From NCBI GenBank assembly GCA_934462925.1, contig CAKSIT010000002.1, positions 62,001-126,000 on the forward strand: 64,000 nucleotides of DNA, written 5' to 3'. This document shows, piece by piece, positions 25,179 to 33,386 of this stretch. Each line of letters begins with the position of its first letter. The stretch's first letter is position 1. Made by a program: the position numbers and the translations under genes. The DNA is from an uncultured Oscillospiraceae bacterium. GTDB lineage: Bacteria; Bacillota; Clostridia; Oscillospirales; Ruminococcaceae. The notes below the pieces were generated by a model, which did no database searches, was not told the DNA's origin, and saw only the letters and a list, made by a program, of their open reading frames with translations.

Positions 25179-26630
25179 ATGAAGAAAAGAGTTTTAGCAG
25201 CTCTGCTCGCTTCTGCTGCAGTTCTTTCTCTCGCAGGCTGCGACACAAAGACTAATAGCAGCAGCGATAACAGCACTGCTAGCAACAACAGCAGCACCGC
25301 TTCCGACGCAAACACCCCTGCTAACGGCGGCGACGCTTCTACCGGCGGCGATACCAGCACTACCCCTGAGGTAACTGTTCCCGACGACGGTAAGGTACTT
25401 AACATCTGGTGCTGGAATGACGAGTTCCAGCAGCGCGTAAGCAAGTTCTACCCCGGTTATGTTGCTAACGAAGACGGCACAGGTACAATCGGCGACGTTA
25501 CGGTTAAGTGGACCATCAACCCCAATCAGGATAACGGCTACCAGATTCCGCTCGACGCTGCTCTGCTCGACCAGGAGAACCAGGCTGCTGACGACAGAAT
25601 CGATATCTTCCTTATCGAGGCTGACTACGCAGACAAGTATGTAAACTCCTCTTACTCTCTGCCCGTATCTGCTGTAGGCATTACCGACGCAGACACCGCT
25701 CAGCAGTACGAGTACACCAAGAAGGTTGCTACCGACTCCAACGGTCAGCTTAAGGCTGTATCTTGGCAGGCAGCTCCCGGTCTGTTCGCTTACAAGCGCT
25801 CTATAGCTAAGGAAGTTCTCGGCACTGACGACCCCAACGAGGTACAGAACTACCTTGCTGACTGGGATAAGTTCAACGAGACCGCAGCTAAGATGCACGA
25901 CAGCGGATACTTCATGCTCTCCGGCTATGATGATTCCTTCAGAACCTTCTCCAACAACATTTCCCAGCCTTGGGTAAATGAGAACAACGAGATTATCGTT
26001 GACCCCAACATGATTAAGTGGGTTGAGCAGACCAAGACCTACACCGATAATGGCTATCTCAACAAGAACTCCCTCTGGAGCGACGGTTGGGCAAAGGACC
26101 AGGGTCCTGACGGTAAGGTATTCGGTTACTTCTACTCCACATGGGGTATTGCATTCACGCTTCTCGGCAACGCAGGCGACGCAGGCGTTGGCAACTGGGC
26201 GGTTTGCTACGGTCCTCAGCCATACTACTGGGGCGGCACATGGATTTGCGCTTCCTACATGACCGATAACGCATCGCTCGTTAAGGACATCATGTACCAG
26301 CTGACCTGCAACGGCGAGCTCATGGAGACTATCACCCGTGACCCCGAAGTTCAGGATTACACCAACAACATGGCAGCTATGGAAAGAATCGCAAATGACG
26401 AGACCTACGGCTCTGAGCTTCTCGGCGGTCAGAACCACATCGCACTCTTCACCGAGGCAGCTAAGAAGATCGATATGAGCAACATTGGCCCGTACGACCA
26501 GGGTATGACCGAGACCTTCCAGGCAGCATTCAAGGATTACTTCAACGATACTGTTGATTACGACACCGCTCTTGAGAACTTCTACAAGAACGTAATCGTT
26601 AAGTACCCGAACCTCAAGAAGCCCGGCTGA
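25179..26630 (+). CDS. ABC transporter sugar-binding lipoprotein (CUT1 family)
   Basis: 483 residues. Start MKKRVLAALLASAAVLSLAGC after GGGAGGA; lipobox LAGC (Cys about 22). A Ser/Asn/Thr-rich linker (about 25-65) leads into LNIWCWNDEFQQRV, typical of group-1 extracellular solute-binding proteins. It should capture an oligosaccharide at the cell surface for the two permeases that follow. Codon use is visibly biased to high-expression codons compared with neighbours, as usual for abundant binding proteins. The sugar cannot be predicted. Confidence 0.92.
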   Translation: MKKRVLAALLASAAVLSLAGCDTKTNSSSDNSTASNNSSTASDANTPANGGDASTGGDTSTTPEVTVPDDGKVLNIWCWNDEFQQRVSKFYPGYVANEDGTGTIGDVTVKWTINPNQDNGYQIPLDAALLDQENQAADDRIDIFLIEADYADKYVNSSYSLPVSAVGITDADTAQQYEYTKKVATDSNGQLKAVSWQAAPGLFAYKRSIAKEVLGTDDPNEVQNYLADWDKFNETAAKMHDSGYFMLSGYDDSFRTFSNNISQPWVNENNEIIVDPNMIKWVEQTKTYTDNGYLNKNSLWSDGWAKDQGPDGKVFGYFYSTWGIAFTLLGNAGDAGVGNWAVCYGPQPYYWGGTWICASYMTDNASLVKDIMYQLTCNGELMETITRDPEVQDYTNNMAAMERIANDETYGSELLGGQNHIALFTEAAKKIDMSNIGPYDQGMTETFQAAFKDYFNDTVDYDTALENFYKNVIVKYPNLKKPG

Positions 26631-26670
26631 TTTGTTCAGTAACTGAACGCTAAGGTCTGACTAACATCAA

Positions 26671-26754
26671 CGGACTGCGGATGTCAAAGTTCGCAGTCCG
26701 ATATGTTAATGCCATATTATCGCGAAAATCCGCAATAATTCGGCATTAACATAT
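26671..26754 (+). other. Two consecutive hairpins between binding protein and permease genes
   Basis: CGGACTGCG (26671-26679) pairs with CGCAGTCCG (26692-26700). Immediately after, ATATGTTAATGCC (26701-26713) pairs perfectly with GGCATTAACATAT (26742-26754). No T tract follows, so these are more likely RNA-stabilising or attenuating structures that raise binding-protein levels over permease levels. Confidence 0.7.
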
Positions 26755-26793
26755 CAAGATGTTGGTTCGACCTCATCAATTAAGAGGAAAGTG

Positions 26794-26811
26794 ATGGTGA
26801 AATACCTGTGA
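26794..26811 (+). CDS. Five-codon leader ORF coupled to the permease start
   Basis: ATG (26794) with AAGAGG 6-7 bp upstream encodes MVKYL and stops at TGA 26809-26811, overlapping the GTG start of the permease (GTGA). The permease GTG has no good RBS of its own at normal spacing, so ribosomes terminating here probably re-initiate. Prediction from sequence only. Confidence 0.45.
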   Translation: MVKYL

Positions 26812-27791
26812 AAAGCAATGCCGGCGGCACTACGCACCGCAAGTCGATAAGCTACGCTAAGTGGGGCTATTTCTTTATTGCCCCGTTCTTTATCGTGTAT
26901 GCGATATTCCAGCTCTGGCCATTGATTACAACGGTTTATAAGAGCTTTTTTGAGTACTACAGAATCCAACTTGAGTGGGTTGGTCCGAATTTTGTAGGAC
27001 TTCAGAACTATATTGACTTCTTTACGGGCGCAAAGGGTACGCCTATAACGGACCTTGTATGGAACACGATTGTTATGTGGGTCATGGGCTTTGTTCCGCA
27101 GCTTATCATTTCTCTGCTGTTTGCGTACTGGTTCACAAACAAGCGCCTTGACCTCAAGTGCAAGTCTGTGTTCAAGTCCATAATCTATATGCCTAACCTC
27201 ATAATGGCAGCGGCGTTTTCAATGTTGATTTATGCACTGTTCTCCAACACGGAAAGCGGTCCTATCAACAGCCTTCTTATTTCGATGGGTCTTACCAATG
27301 CAAAAATCGACTTCTTTGCGTACACATGGTCTGCGCGCGGTATTATTGCGTTCATGAACTTCATCATGTGGTTCGGCAACACGACGATACTGCTTATGGC
27401 GGCGATGATGGGCGTTGACGAATCGCTCGTTGAGGCTGCCGATATCGATGGATGCACGCCCGGTCAGATATTCAGAAAAATCACGCTTCCGCTTATCCGC
27501 CCGATAATGGTTTACGTTTTCATCACATCGCTCGTCGGCGGTCTGCAGATGTTCGATGTACCGCAGGTAATTACAGCGGGTAAGGGCGGTCCTAACGGCA
27601 CGACAAAGACGCTGATAATGTACCTCAACGATAACCTTTACTCCAAGAACTACGGCGCGGCGGGCGCTATCTCGGTTGTACTGTTTATCGTGTGCGCGGC
27701 GCTCAGCCTTATGGTTTATTACTTCTTCACGGATAAGACGCTTGGCGGTGCAAAGCACTTCAGCAATAAGAAGAAAAAGAAGGGGGCATAA
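26808..27791 (+). CDS. Sugar ABC transporter permease (MalF/UgpA-like)
   Basis: 327 residues starting at GTG. About six membrane segments. The EAA loop is VEAADIDGCTPGQIFRKITLPLIRP (about 209-233), the site that docks the ATPase. N-terminal KWGYFFIAPFFIVYAIFQLWPL is typical of the CUT1 inner-membrane subunit I. The basic tail (KKKKKG) is cytoplasmic. Three bases separate it from the second permease. Confidence 0.92.
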   Translation: MKSNAGGTTHRKSISYAKWGYFFIAPFFIVYAIFQLWPLITTVYKSFFEYYRIQLEWVGPNFVGLQNYIDFFTGAKGTPITDLVWNTIVMWVMGFVPQLIISLLFAYWFTNKRLDLKCKSVFKSIIYMPNLIMAAAFSMLIYALFSNTESGPINSLLISMGLTNAKIDFFAYTWSARGIIAFMNFIMWFGNTTILLMAAMMGVDESLVEAADIDGCTPGQIFRKITLPLIRPIMVYVFITSLVGGLQMFDVPQVITAGKGGPNGTTKTLIMYLNDNLYSKNYGAAGAISVVLFIVCAALSLMVYYFFTDKTLGGAKHFSNKKKKKGA

Positions 27792-27794
27792 ACA

Positions 27795-28673
27795 ATGGCT
27801 GATTATAATTACGGTTCAGTAAGAAACGAGCGTAAGTTCTGGCTGAACTTCAGAAGGGTTATTGCATACATCGTGCTGACTCTCATGTGCCTTCTCTGCC
27901 TTTTCTTCTTCTACATCATGATAATCAATTGCACACGTTCTCATAATTCCATACTGTCAAGCGGCTTCTCGCTGCTTCCCGGCACGTCTTTTGGTGAAAA
28001 CTTCACGGCGATATTCAAAGACCCCAACATTCCGCTTTTTAAGGGCTTAAGGAACTCATTGTTCGTATCTGTCGGCACAGTGGTTTGCTCGGTTTACTTC
28101 TCCGCTATGACGGCTTACGGTATCCACGTTTACGACTTCAAGGGAAGAAAATTCGTATTCAACTTTATCCTCCTTGTTATGACGATTCCTACGCAGGTTA
28201 CAGCGCTCGGTTTCGTTGAAATGATGACGTCGTGGAAGCTTACCAACAACTTTATCCCGCTTATCCTGCCTGCTGTTGCAGCGCCCACCGTATTCTTCTT
28301 CATGAAGCAGTACATGGACAGCTCGCTGCCTGTAGACATCGTTGAGGCTGCCCGTATCGACGGCGCGAACGAGTTCAGAACGTTCAACAGCATTGTCCTT
28401 CCGATACTCAAGCCCGCTATGGCGGTTCAGGGTATATTCTCGTTTGTTGCAAGCTGGAACAACTACTTCACGCCTAACCTGCTGCTTAGCCAGAAGGACA
28501 TGAAGACGCTGCCTATAATGGTTTATATGTGGCGCTGCAAAGACTGGGCTTCGCTTAACATGGGTCACATCTACATGGTTATGACGATTTCCATTCTCCC
28601 TGTAATGATTATTTACTTCTGCCTTTCCAAGTTCATCGTCGGCGGCGTAACGCTCGGCGCTGTAAAGGGCTGA
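27795..28673 (+). CDS. Sugar ABC transporter permease (MalG/UgpE-like)
   Basis: 292 residues, six predicted membrane segments. The EAA motif is VEAARIDGANEFRTFNSIVLPILKPAMA (near 185-212). It pairs with the preceding permease. The operon ends here with a terminator and contains no ATP-binding subunit; a shared ATPase of the MsmX/MsiK type elsewhere in the genome is implied. Confidence 0.92.
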   Translation: MADYNYGSVRNERKFWLNFRRVIAYIVLTLMCLLCLFFFYIMIINCTRSHNSILSSGFSLLPGTSFGENFTAIFKDPNIPLFKGLRNSLFVSVGTVVCSVYFSAMTAYGIHVYDFKGRKFVFNFILLVMTIPTQVTALGFVEMMTSWKLTNNFIPLILPAVAAPTVFFFMKQYMDSSLPVDIVEAARIDGANEFRTFNSIVLPILKPAMAVQGIFSFVASWNNYFTPNLLLSQKDMKTLPIMVYMWRCKDWASLNMGHIYMVMTISILPVMIIYFCLSKFIVGGVTLGAVKG

Positions 28674-28687
28674 TACAAGTTGCTTAC

Positions 28688-28717
28688 AAGACCTCCCGTT
28701 TTCGCGGGAGGTCTTTT
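28688..28717 (+). terminator. Intrinsic terminator of the sugar importer operon
   Basis: AAGACCTCCCG / CGGGAGGTCTTTTT. Confidence 0.92.
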
Positions 28718-28797
28718 TGCCGTTAAATTTATGCGCGAAAAATTTGCTGGGATTACGCGTTACAAAAATCTTCACAAAATATTGTGCATATTTACCC

Positions 28798-28826
28798 TTG
28801 TATAGTACTACATCTTGTTGTATAAT
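28798..28826 (+). promoter_or_regulatory. Promoter of the NrdD-tail gene
   Basis: TTGTAT (28798-28803), 17 bp, TATAAT (28821-28826). Confidence 0.7.
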
Positions 28827-28876
28827 AAGACCATAACGCTTTTGGGCGCGTTAAGGTACAGCAGGAGGAAAAAGCA

Positions 28877-29149
28877 ATGGTAGATGTAAGAGTGACTGGC
28901 GGGACGCTCCCGCAGGGTGAAATAGACGCGTACGTTGAGTACGCAGAGAAGAAGTTCGCGGACAAGAACCTGACAGCGATAGACCTCGAGGTAGACGGCG
29001 AGTACGTCAACGCCGCGTACCACTTCGCGGGCGAGCCGTTCCAGCGCATAAGGCGTATCACGGGCTATCTCGTAGGCACGCTCGACCGCTTCAACAACGC
29101 CAAGCGCGCGGAAGAAGCCGACCGCGTAAAGCACGCAATGACACACTAA
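28877..29149 (+). CDS. Small protein resembling the C-terminal tail of anaerobic ribonucleotide reductase (NrdD)
   Basis: 90 residues, RBS AGGAGG. The C-terminal third (RIRRITGYLVGTLDRFNNAK, then RAEEADRVKH) closely resembles the end of clostridial NrdD, which follows the zinc-binding Cys cluster and glycyl-radical loop. Here there is no Cys at all and no radical-Gly motif, so it cannot be a reductase by itself. The N-terminal part (DVRVTGGTLPQGEIDAYVEYAEKKF) is of unknown fold. It has its own promoter and terminator. The family link is my recognition and was not searched. Confidence 0.6.
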   Translation: MVDVRVTGGTLPQGEIDAYVEYAEKKFADKNLTAIDLEVDGEYVNAAYHFAGEPFQRIRRITGYLVGTLDRFNNAKRAEEADRVKHAMTH

Positions 29150-29151
29150 AA

Positions 29152-29187
29152 AACGGGGAAGCCGAAACATTCTCGGCTTCCCCGTTC
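29152..29187 (+). terminator. Intrinsic terminator after the NrdD-tail gene
   Basis: AACGGGGAAGCCGA / TCGGCTTCCCCGTT, followed by CTGTTT. Confidence 0.85.
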
Positions 29188-29243
29188 TGTTTCGGGTGTT
29201 TGCGCTTTTTGTGACTTTACGCGGTCCTGCGCGCCCTTTTTGC

Positions 29244-29272
29244 TTGACAGGAGCGCCGCGAAATGGTATAAT
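29244..29272 (+). promoter_or_regulatory. Promoter of the PurF-like gene
   Basis: TTGACA (29244-29249), 17 bp, TATAAT (29267-29272): a perfect consensus. Confidence 0.88.
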
Positions 29273-29342
29273 TATAGGGTAGAGATGGCGCGGGCGCTGA
29301 AAGGCGCTCAGAGCCGCAGAATCGGCGAAAAGGAGCAGGAAA

Positions 29343-30746
29343 ATGGGCGGATTTTTTGGAGTCGTTTCGGAGCAGAGCTGCACGAACGATTTGTTTTTTG
29401 GCGTGGATTATCACTCGCACCTTGGCACGCGCAGGGGCGGAATGGCGGTATACGGCGAGGGCGGCTTTCACCGCTCGATACATAACATCGAACACGCGCC
29501 GTTCCGAACGAAATTTGAGGGCGACTTGGACGAGCTTGAGGGTACTAGCGGAATAGGCTGCATTTCCGATAACGAGCCGCAGCCGCTTATCGTAAAGTCA
29601 CACCTCGGCAGCTATGCTATTACGACTGTGGGGCTTATAACCAACCTTGACGAGCTTGCGGAAATCTCGCTTAACAACGGCTTTTCGCATTACCTTGAAA
29701 TGAGCAGCGGGCGGCTCAACCCGACGGAGGTTGCCGCGTCGCTTATCAACCAGAAAAGCTCCATTGCCGAGGGCATACGCTACGTGCAGGAGGTAGTCAA
29801 GGGTTCGCTCACCATGCTTATACTGACCCCCGAGGGCATTTACGCCGCGCGCGACAGGCTGGGCAGAACGCCCGTTGTTATCGGCAAAAAGGACGGCGCG
29901 TACTGCGCGTCGTTTGAGAGCTTCGCGTTCTACAACTTAGGGTACAAAACCGTCAAGGAGCTAGGCCCTGCGGAAATCGACTTTATCACCACAAAGAGCG
30001 TTGAGGTCGTGAGCGCCGCGCGCGAAGAGATGAAAATATGCACGTTTTTGTGGGTGTATTACGGCTACCCCACGTCGGACTACGAGGGCGTGAACGTTGA
30101 GGAAATGCGCTACCGCTGCGGCGATATGCTCGCACGGCGCGACAACGTGAGCGCGGATATCGTGGCGGGCGTACCCGATTCGGGAACGGCGCACGCTATA
30201 GGCTACGCCAACCGCTCGGGGTTTCCGTTTGCGCGGCCGTTCATAAAGTACACGCCAACGTGGCCGCGCTCGTTTATGCCTACAAATCAGAGCCGCCGCA
30301 GCCTTATCGCAAAGATGAAGCTGGTACCTGTAGAAGCGCTTATCCACGGAAAGAGTATGCTGCTTATCGACGACAGCATTGTAAGAGGCACGCAGCTTGG
30401 CGAAACGACCGAGTTCCTTTACGCAAGCGGCGCAAAGGAGGTACATATCCGCCCTGCGTGTCCGCCGCTGCTGTTCGGGTGTAAGTACCTTAACTTCTCG
30501 CGCAGCAAGTCCGAGCTTGACCTTATTACGCGCAGGGTTATCCTTAAGCGCGAGGGCGAGTGTACCCCAGAGCTTCTCGCGGAGTACTCCGACCCCGATT
30601 CGCCGAAGTACGAGGCGATGCTCGAGGAGATACGAAAGGCGCTCGGCTTTACGTCGCTGCGCTACCACCGATTAGACGATATGATAGAGTCCGTTGGCAT
30701 TCCGGGCTGCAAGCTTTGCACCTACTGCTGGAACGGTAAAGAATAA
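29343..30746 (+). CDS. Amidophosphoribosyltransferase-like protein lacking the catalytic cysteine
   Basis: 467 residues. Ntn-type glutaminase domain (about 1-230) then a PRPP-binding phosphoribosyltransferase domain with GVPDSGTAHAIGYANRSG and LLIDDSIVRGTQ (about 340-351). True PurF begins MCGIxG with Cys2 as nucleophile; here the start is MGGFFG (codons ATG GGC GGA), so glutamine hydrolysis by the standard route is not possible. The C-terminus has a CKLCTYCW cluster. It may use free ammonia, act on another substrate or be regulatory. It is not in a purine operon. RBS AAAAGGAG fits the chosen start. Confidence 0.8.
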   Translation: MGGFFGVVSEQSCTNDLFFGVDYHSHLGTRRGGMAVYGEGGFHRSIHNIEHAPFRTKFEGDLDELEGTSGIGCISDNEPQPLIVKSHLGSYAITTVGLITNLDELAEISLNNGFSHYLEMSSGRLNPTEVAASLINQKSSIAEGIRYVQEVVKGSLTMLILTPEGIYAARDRLGRTPVVIGKKDGAYCASFESFAFYNLGYKTVKELGPAEIDFITTKSVEVVSAAREEMKICTFLWVYYGYPTSDYEGVNVEEMRYRCGDMLARRDNVSADIVAGVPDSGTAHAIGYANRSGFPFARPFIKYTPTWPRSFMPTNQSRRSLIAKMKLVPVEALIHGKSMLLIDDSIVRGTQLGETTEFLYASGAKEVHIRPACPPLLFGCKYLNFSRSKSELDLITRRVILKREGECTPELLAEYSDPDSPKYEAMLEEIRKALGFTSLRYHRLDDMIESVGIPGCKLCTYCWNGKE

Positions 30747-30761
30747 ACAGAAGTCCAGAAA

Positions 30762-30790
30762 ACGCCTGCAAATTTGCTTTGCGGGCGTTT
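30762..30790 (+). terminator. Terminator hairpin, first copy
   Basis: ACGCCTGCAAA pairs with TTTGCGGGCGT, ending TTT, 15 bp after the PurF-like stop. An almost identical hairpin recurs at 30999. Confidence 0.7.
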
Positions 30791-30998
30791 CAGCCTGTCG
30801 AAAAAGTCCATTTTGCCCGCGTATGCGGGCTTTGAAATAACTTTTTTGCCTCGGGCTTCCCGAGGCAAAAAACACTTCTATCCGCACAAGTGTGCAAGCG
30901 ACGGCTTCGCCTTACGCAAGGCGGCAAGCCGTCAAACCGTGCGCGCAGTGCGGATGTTTCGGCGGAAAACCCCCGTATGGGGGTTTTTCGACGGTCTG
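30791..30998 (-). repeat. Palindromic interspersed element A, copy 2 (inverted)
   Basis: Ends CCTGTCGAAAAA and TTTTTCGACGGTC form inverted repeats. Inside are the GCCTCGGG/CCCGAGGC hairpin flanked by AAATAACTTTTTT, the shared CACTTCTATCCGCAC segment, and the ACCCCCGTATGGGGGT hairpin, all in the opposite order to the copy at 3544. The middle carries a different palindrome (GACGGCTTCGCC / GGCGGCAAGCCGTC). It occupies most of the 394-bp gap before the MarR gene. Confidence 0.88.
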
Positions 30999-31028
30999 AC
31001 GCCTGCAAATTTGCTTTGCGGGCGTTTT
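30999..31028 (+). terminator. Terminator hairpin, second copy
   Basis: The same ACGCCTGCAAATTTGCTTTG stem as at 30762, here followed by six T residues. It is probably the original terminator, with element A inserted between duplicated copies. Confidence 0.75.
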
Positions 31029-31054
31029 TTCATCATTCTTTCACAAAAACCCCC

Positions 31055-31083
31055 TTGACAAATTAGTAAATTCGCCTTATAAT
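31055..31083 (+). promoter_or_regulatory. Promoter of the MarR-ABC exporter operon, with a possible operator
   Basis: TTGACA (31055-31060), 17 bp, TATAAT (31078-31083), both perfect. The spacer holds AATTAGTAAATT, a near palindrome that could be bound by the MarR protein encoded directly downstream (autorepression is inferred). Confidence 0.85.
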
Positions 31084-31140
31084 GTGGAATGTACGACAGT
31101 CGCATATTTGACAAGTGTAAACAATACAAGGAGGGGAGAA

Positions 31141-31626
31141 ATGGAAAAGCAGGGAATCGGCATAAAGCTAAGGCTGCTGAACAATTCCGTAAGGCGCTTT
31201 ATTGACAGAGGCTCGAAAAGCAAGCGCGAGATAGACAATCTCACCTGTTCCAACGGCTGGATAATCGGCTATCTGTGTCAGGCTGAGGCGGAGGGGCGCG
31301 ACGTGTTCCAGCGGGATTTTGAGGAGGAGTTCGGGATAACGCGTTCCACGGCGTCCAAGGTGATGATACTGCTGGAAAAGAAGGGCATAATAACCCGCGA
31401 ACCCGTATCAAGCGACGCGCGGCTGAAAAAGGTGGCGCTCACCGACCGCTCAAGGGAGCTTGCAAGGCTTATGGACGAGGACGCGCGGCGAATTGAATCG
31501 GCGCTTACCGAGGGCTTTTCGGAGCAGGAGCTTGAAACGCTTTACAGCTATTTTGACAGATTACAGACAAATATAGAGCGCGCACAGGAGCGCGCCGCAG
31601 AACATACTGAACAAATAGAGGAGTGA
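31141..31626 (+). CDS. MarR-family transcriptional regulator
   Basis: 161 residues, start after AAGGAGGGG. Winged helix with FEEEFGITRSTASKVMILLEKKG (recognition helix) and REPVSSDARLKKVALTDRS (wing), flanked by dimerisation helices. It heads an operon with two ABC exporter halves, so it likely represses them until a drug or metabolite binds. The C-terminal helix ends in an acidic tail. Five bases separate it from the first exporter gene. Confidence 0.92.
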   Translation: MEKQGIGIKLRLLNNSVRRFIDRGSKSKREIDNLTCSNGWIIGYLCQAEAEGRDVFQRDFEEEFGITRSTASKVMILLEKKGIITREPVSSDARLKKVALTDRSRELARLMDEDARRIESALTEGFSEQELETLYSYFDRLQTNIERAQERAAEHTEQIEE

Positions 31627-31631
31627 GAGCA

Positions 31632-33386
31632 ATGATAAAAAGGTTAAGCGCCTGTATAAGACAGGCAAAAGTACCCGCGCTGCTTACGCCGCTTTTCGTT
31701 ATATTTGAAACGGTTCTTGAGGTAATGATACCCCTTGTAATGGCGCGGCTTATAGACGAGGGCATAACCCCCGGCGACATGAACACGGTGCTTAAGTACG
31801 GCGTTATACTTGTGATACTTACGGCGGCGGCGCTGTTTTTCGGCGCGGTGGCGGGGTATACGGCGTCGCGCGCAAGCTCGTATTTTGCTGCGAACGTCCG
31901 CGAGGATATGTACTACAACGTGCAGCACTTTTCGTTCGCGAATATCGACAAGTTCTCCCCCGCAAGCCTTGTTACAAGGCTCACAACGGACGTTACGAAC
32001 ATTCAGATGGCGTTCCAGATGATAACGCGCATTTCGTTCAGAGCGCCCGCAATGCTTGTCTTTGCGTTTATTTTCTCGTTCAGGATAAGCCCGTCGCTTT
32101 CCACGATATTCGTGGCGGTTATCCCGTTTCTTGCGGTGATACTGTTCCTTATCGTAAGGGCTGCGTTCCCGAGATTCAGAAAGGTGTTCAAGACCTACGA
32201 CAAGCTAAACAATGTAGTCGAGGAGAACATACGCGGCATACGCGTTGTAAAGAGCTTTGTACGCGAGGAGCATGAAAAGGAAAAGTTCGGAAAGATATCC
32301 GAGAGCATTTTCGAGGACTTCTCAAAGGCGGAAAAGACCGTGGCGTTCAACGCGCCCGCGATGCAGATTTCGGTTTATACGTGTATGCTGCTTATTTCGT
32401 GGCTGGGCGCTAGGGCTATCGTGGCTTCCGGCAACAACCCCACAATCGGGCTTTCAACGGGCGAGCTGATGTCGCTTTTCACCTACGCAATGCAGATACT
32501 CATGAGCCTTATGATGCTTTCGATGATTTTTGTAATGCTCACCATGTCCAAGGCGAGCGGCGAGCGTATCGTAGAGGTACTAAACGAAAAGAGCGACATC
32601 ACGGACGGCGAGAGGGCGCTCACCGAGATAAAGGACGGCTCTGTAGAGTTTAAGAACGTGGGCTTCAAGTACTTCAGCACGGCTGAAAAAGAGGCGCTGC
32701 ACAACATAAACATAACGATAAAATCGGGCGAAACCGTGGGCATAATCGGCGGCACGGGTTCGTCAAAGTCAACGTTTGTGCAGATGATACCGCGCCTTTA
32801 CGACGCCGCCACGGGCGAGGTGCGCGTGGGCGGCGAGAACGTGCGCGACTATCAGCTTGAAGCGCTGCGCAACAACGTTGCAATGGTGCTGCAAAAGAAC
32901 GTGCTGTTTTCGGGCACGATAAAGGAAAACCTGCGCTGGGGCGACGAAAACGCCACGGACGAGGAAATCGAGCGCGTGTGCAGGCTTGCGTGCGCGGACG
33001 AGTTTATACAGACGTTCCCCGATAAGTACGACACCTATATCGAGCAGGGCGGCTCAAACGTTTCGGGCGGACAGAAGCAGCGCCTGTGCATTGCGCGCGC
33101 GCTTCTCAAAAAGCCGAAGATACTGATACTGGACGACAGCACAAGCGCTGTTGATACCAAGACGGACGCGCTTATAAGAAAGGCGTTCCGCGACGAGATA
33201 CCCGATACCACAAAGATAATCATAGCGCAGCGCATAGCTTCCGTAAGCGACGCGGACAAGATAATAGTAATGGACAACGGCGAAATCGCGGACTTTGGCA
33301 CGCACGACGAGCTGTACGCGCGCAGCAGCATTTACCGCGAGGTATACGACTCGCAGACGAAGGGAGGCACGGAAGATGAGCAATAA
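31632..33386 (+). CDS. ABC exporter half, degenerate-site subunit (LmrC/BmrC-like)
   Basis: 584 residues: six-helix membrane domain (about 1-315) fused to an ATPase domain. Walker A GGTGSSKST (about 373), signature VSGGQKQR, Walker B ILILDDSTSAVD, where Asp replaces the catalytic Glu. This Glu-to-Asp change marks the degenerate half of heterodimeric exporters. The RBS GAGGAG precedes ATG 31632. It overlaps its partner by 11 bp. Confidence 0.92.
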   Translation: MIKRLSACIRQAKVPALLTPLFVIFETVLEVMIPLVMARLIDEGITPGDMNTVLKYGVILVILTAAALFFGAVAGYTASRASSYFAANVREDMYYNVQHFSFANIDKFSPASLVTRLTTDVTNIQMAFQMITRISFRAPAMLVFAFIFSFRISPSLSTIFVAVIPFLAVILFLIVRAAFPRFRKVFKTYDKLNNVVEENIRGIRVVKSFVREEHEKEKFGKISESIFEDFSKAEKTVAFNAPAMQISVYTCMLLISWLGARAIVASGNNPTIGLSTGELMSLFTYAMQILMSLMMLSMIFVMLTMSKASGERIVEVLNEKSDITDGERALTEIKDGSVEFKNVGFKYFSTAEKEALHNINITIKSGETVGIIGGTGSSKSTFVQMIPRLYDAATGEVRVGGENVRDYQLEALRNNVAMVLQKNVLFSGTIKENLRWGDENATDEEIERVCRLACADEFIQTFPDKYDTYIEQGGSNVSGGQKQRLCIARALLKKPKILILDDSTSAVDTKTDALIRKAFRDEIPDTTKIIIAQRIASVSDADKIIVMDNGEIADFGTHDELYARSSIYREVYDSQTKGGTEDEQ

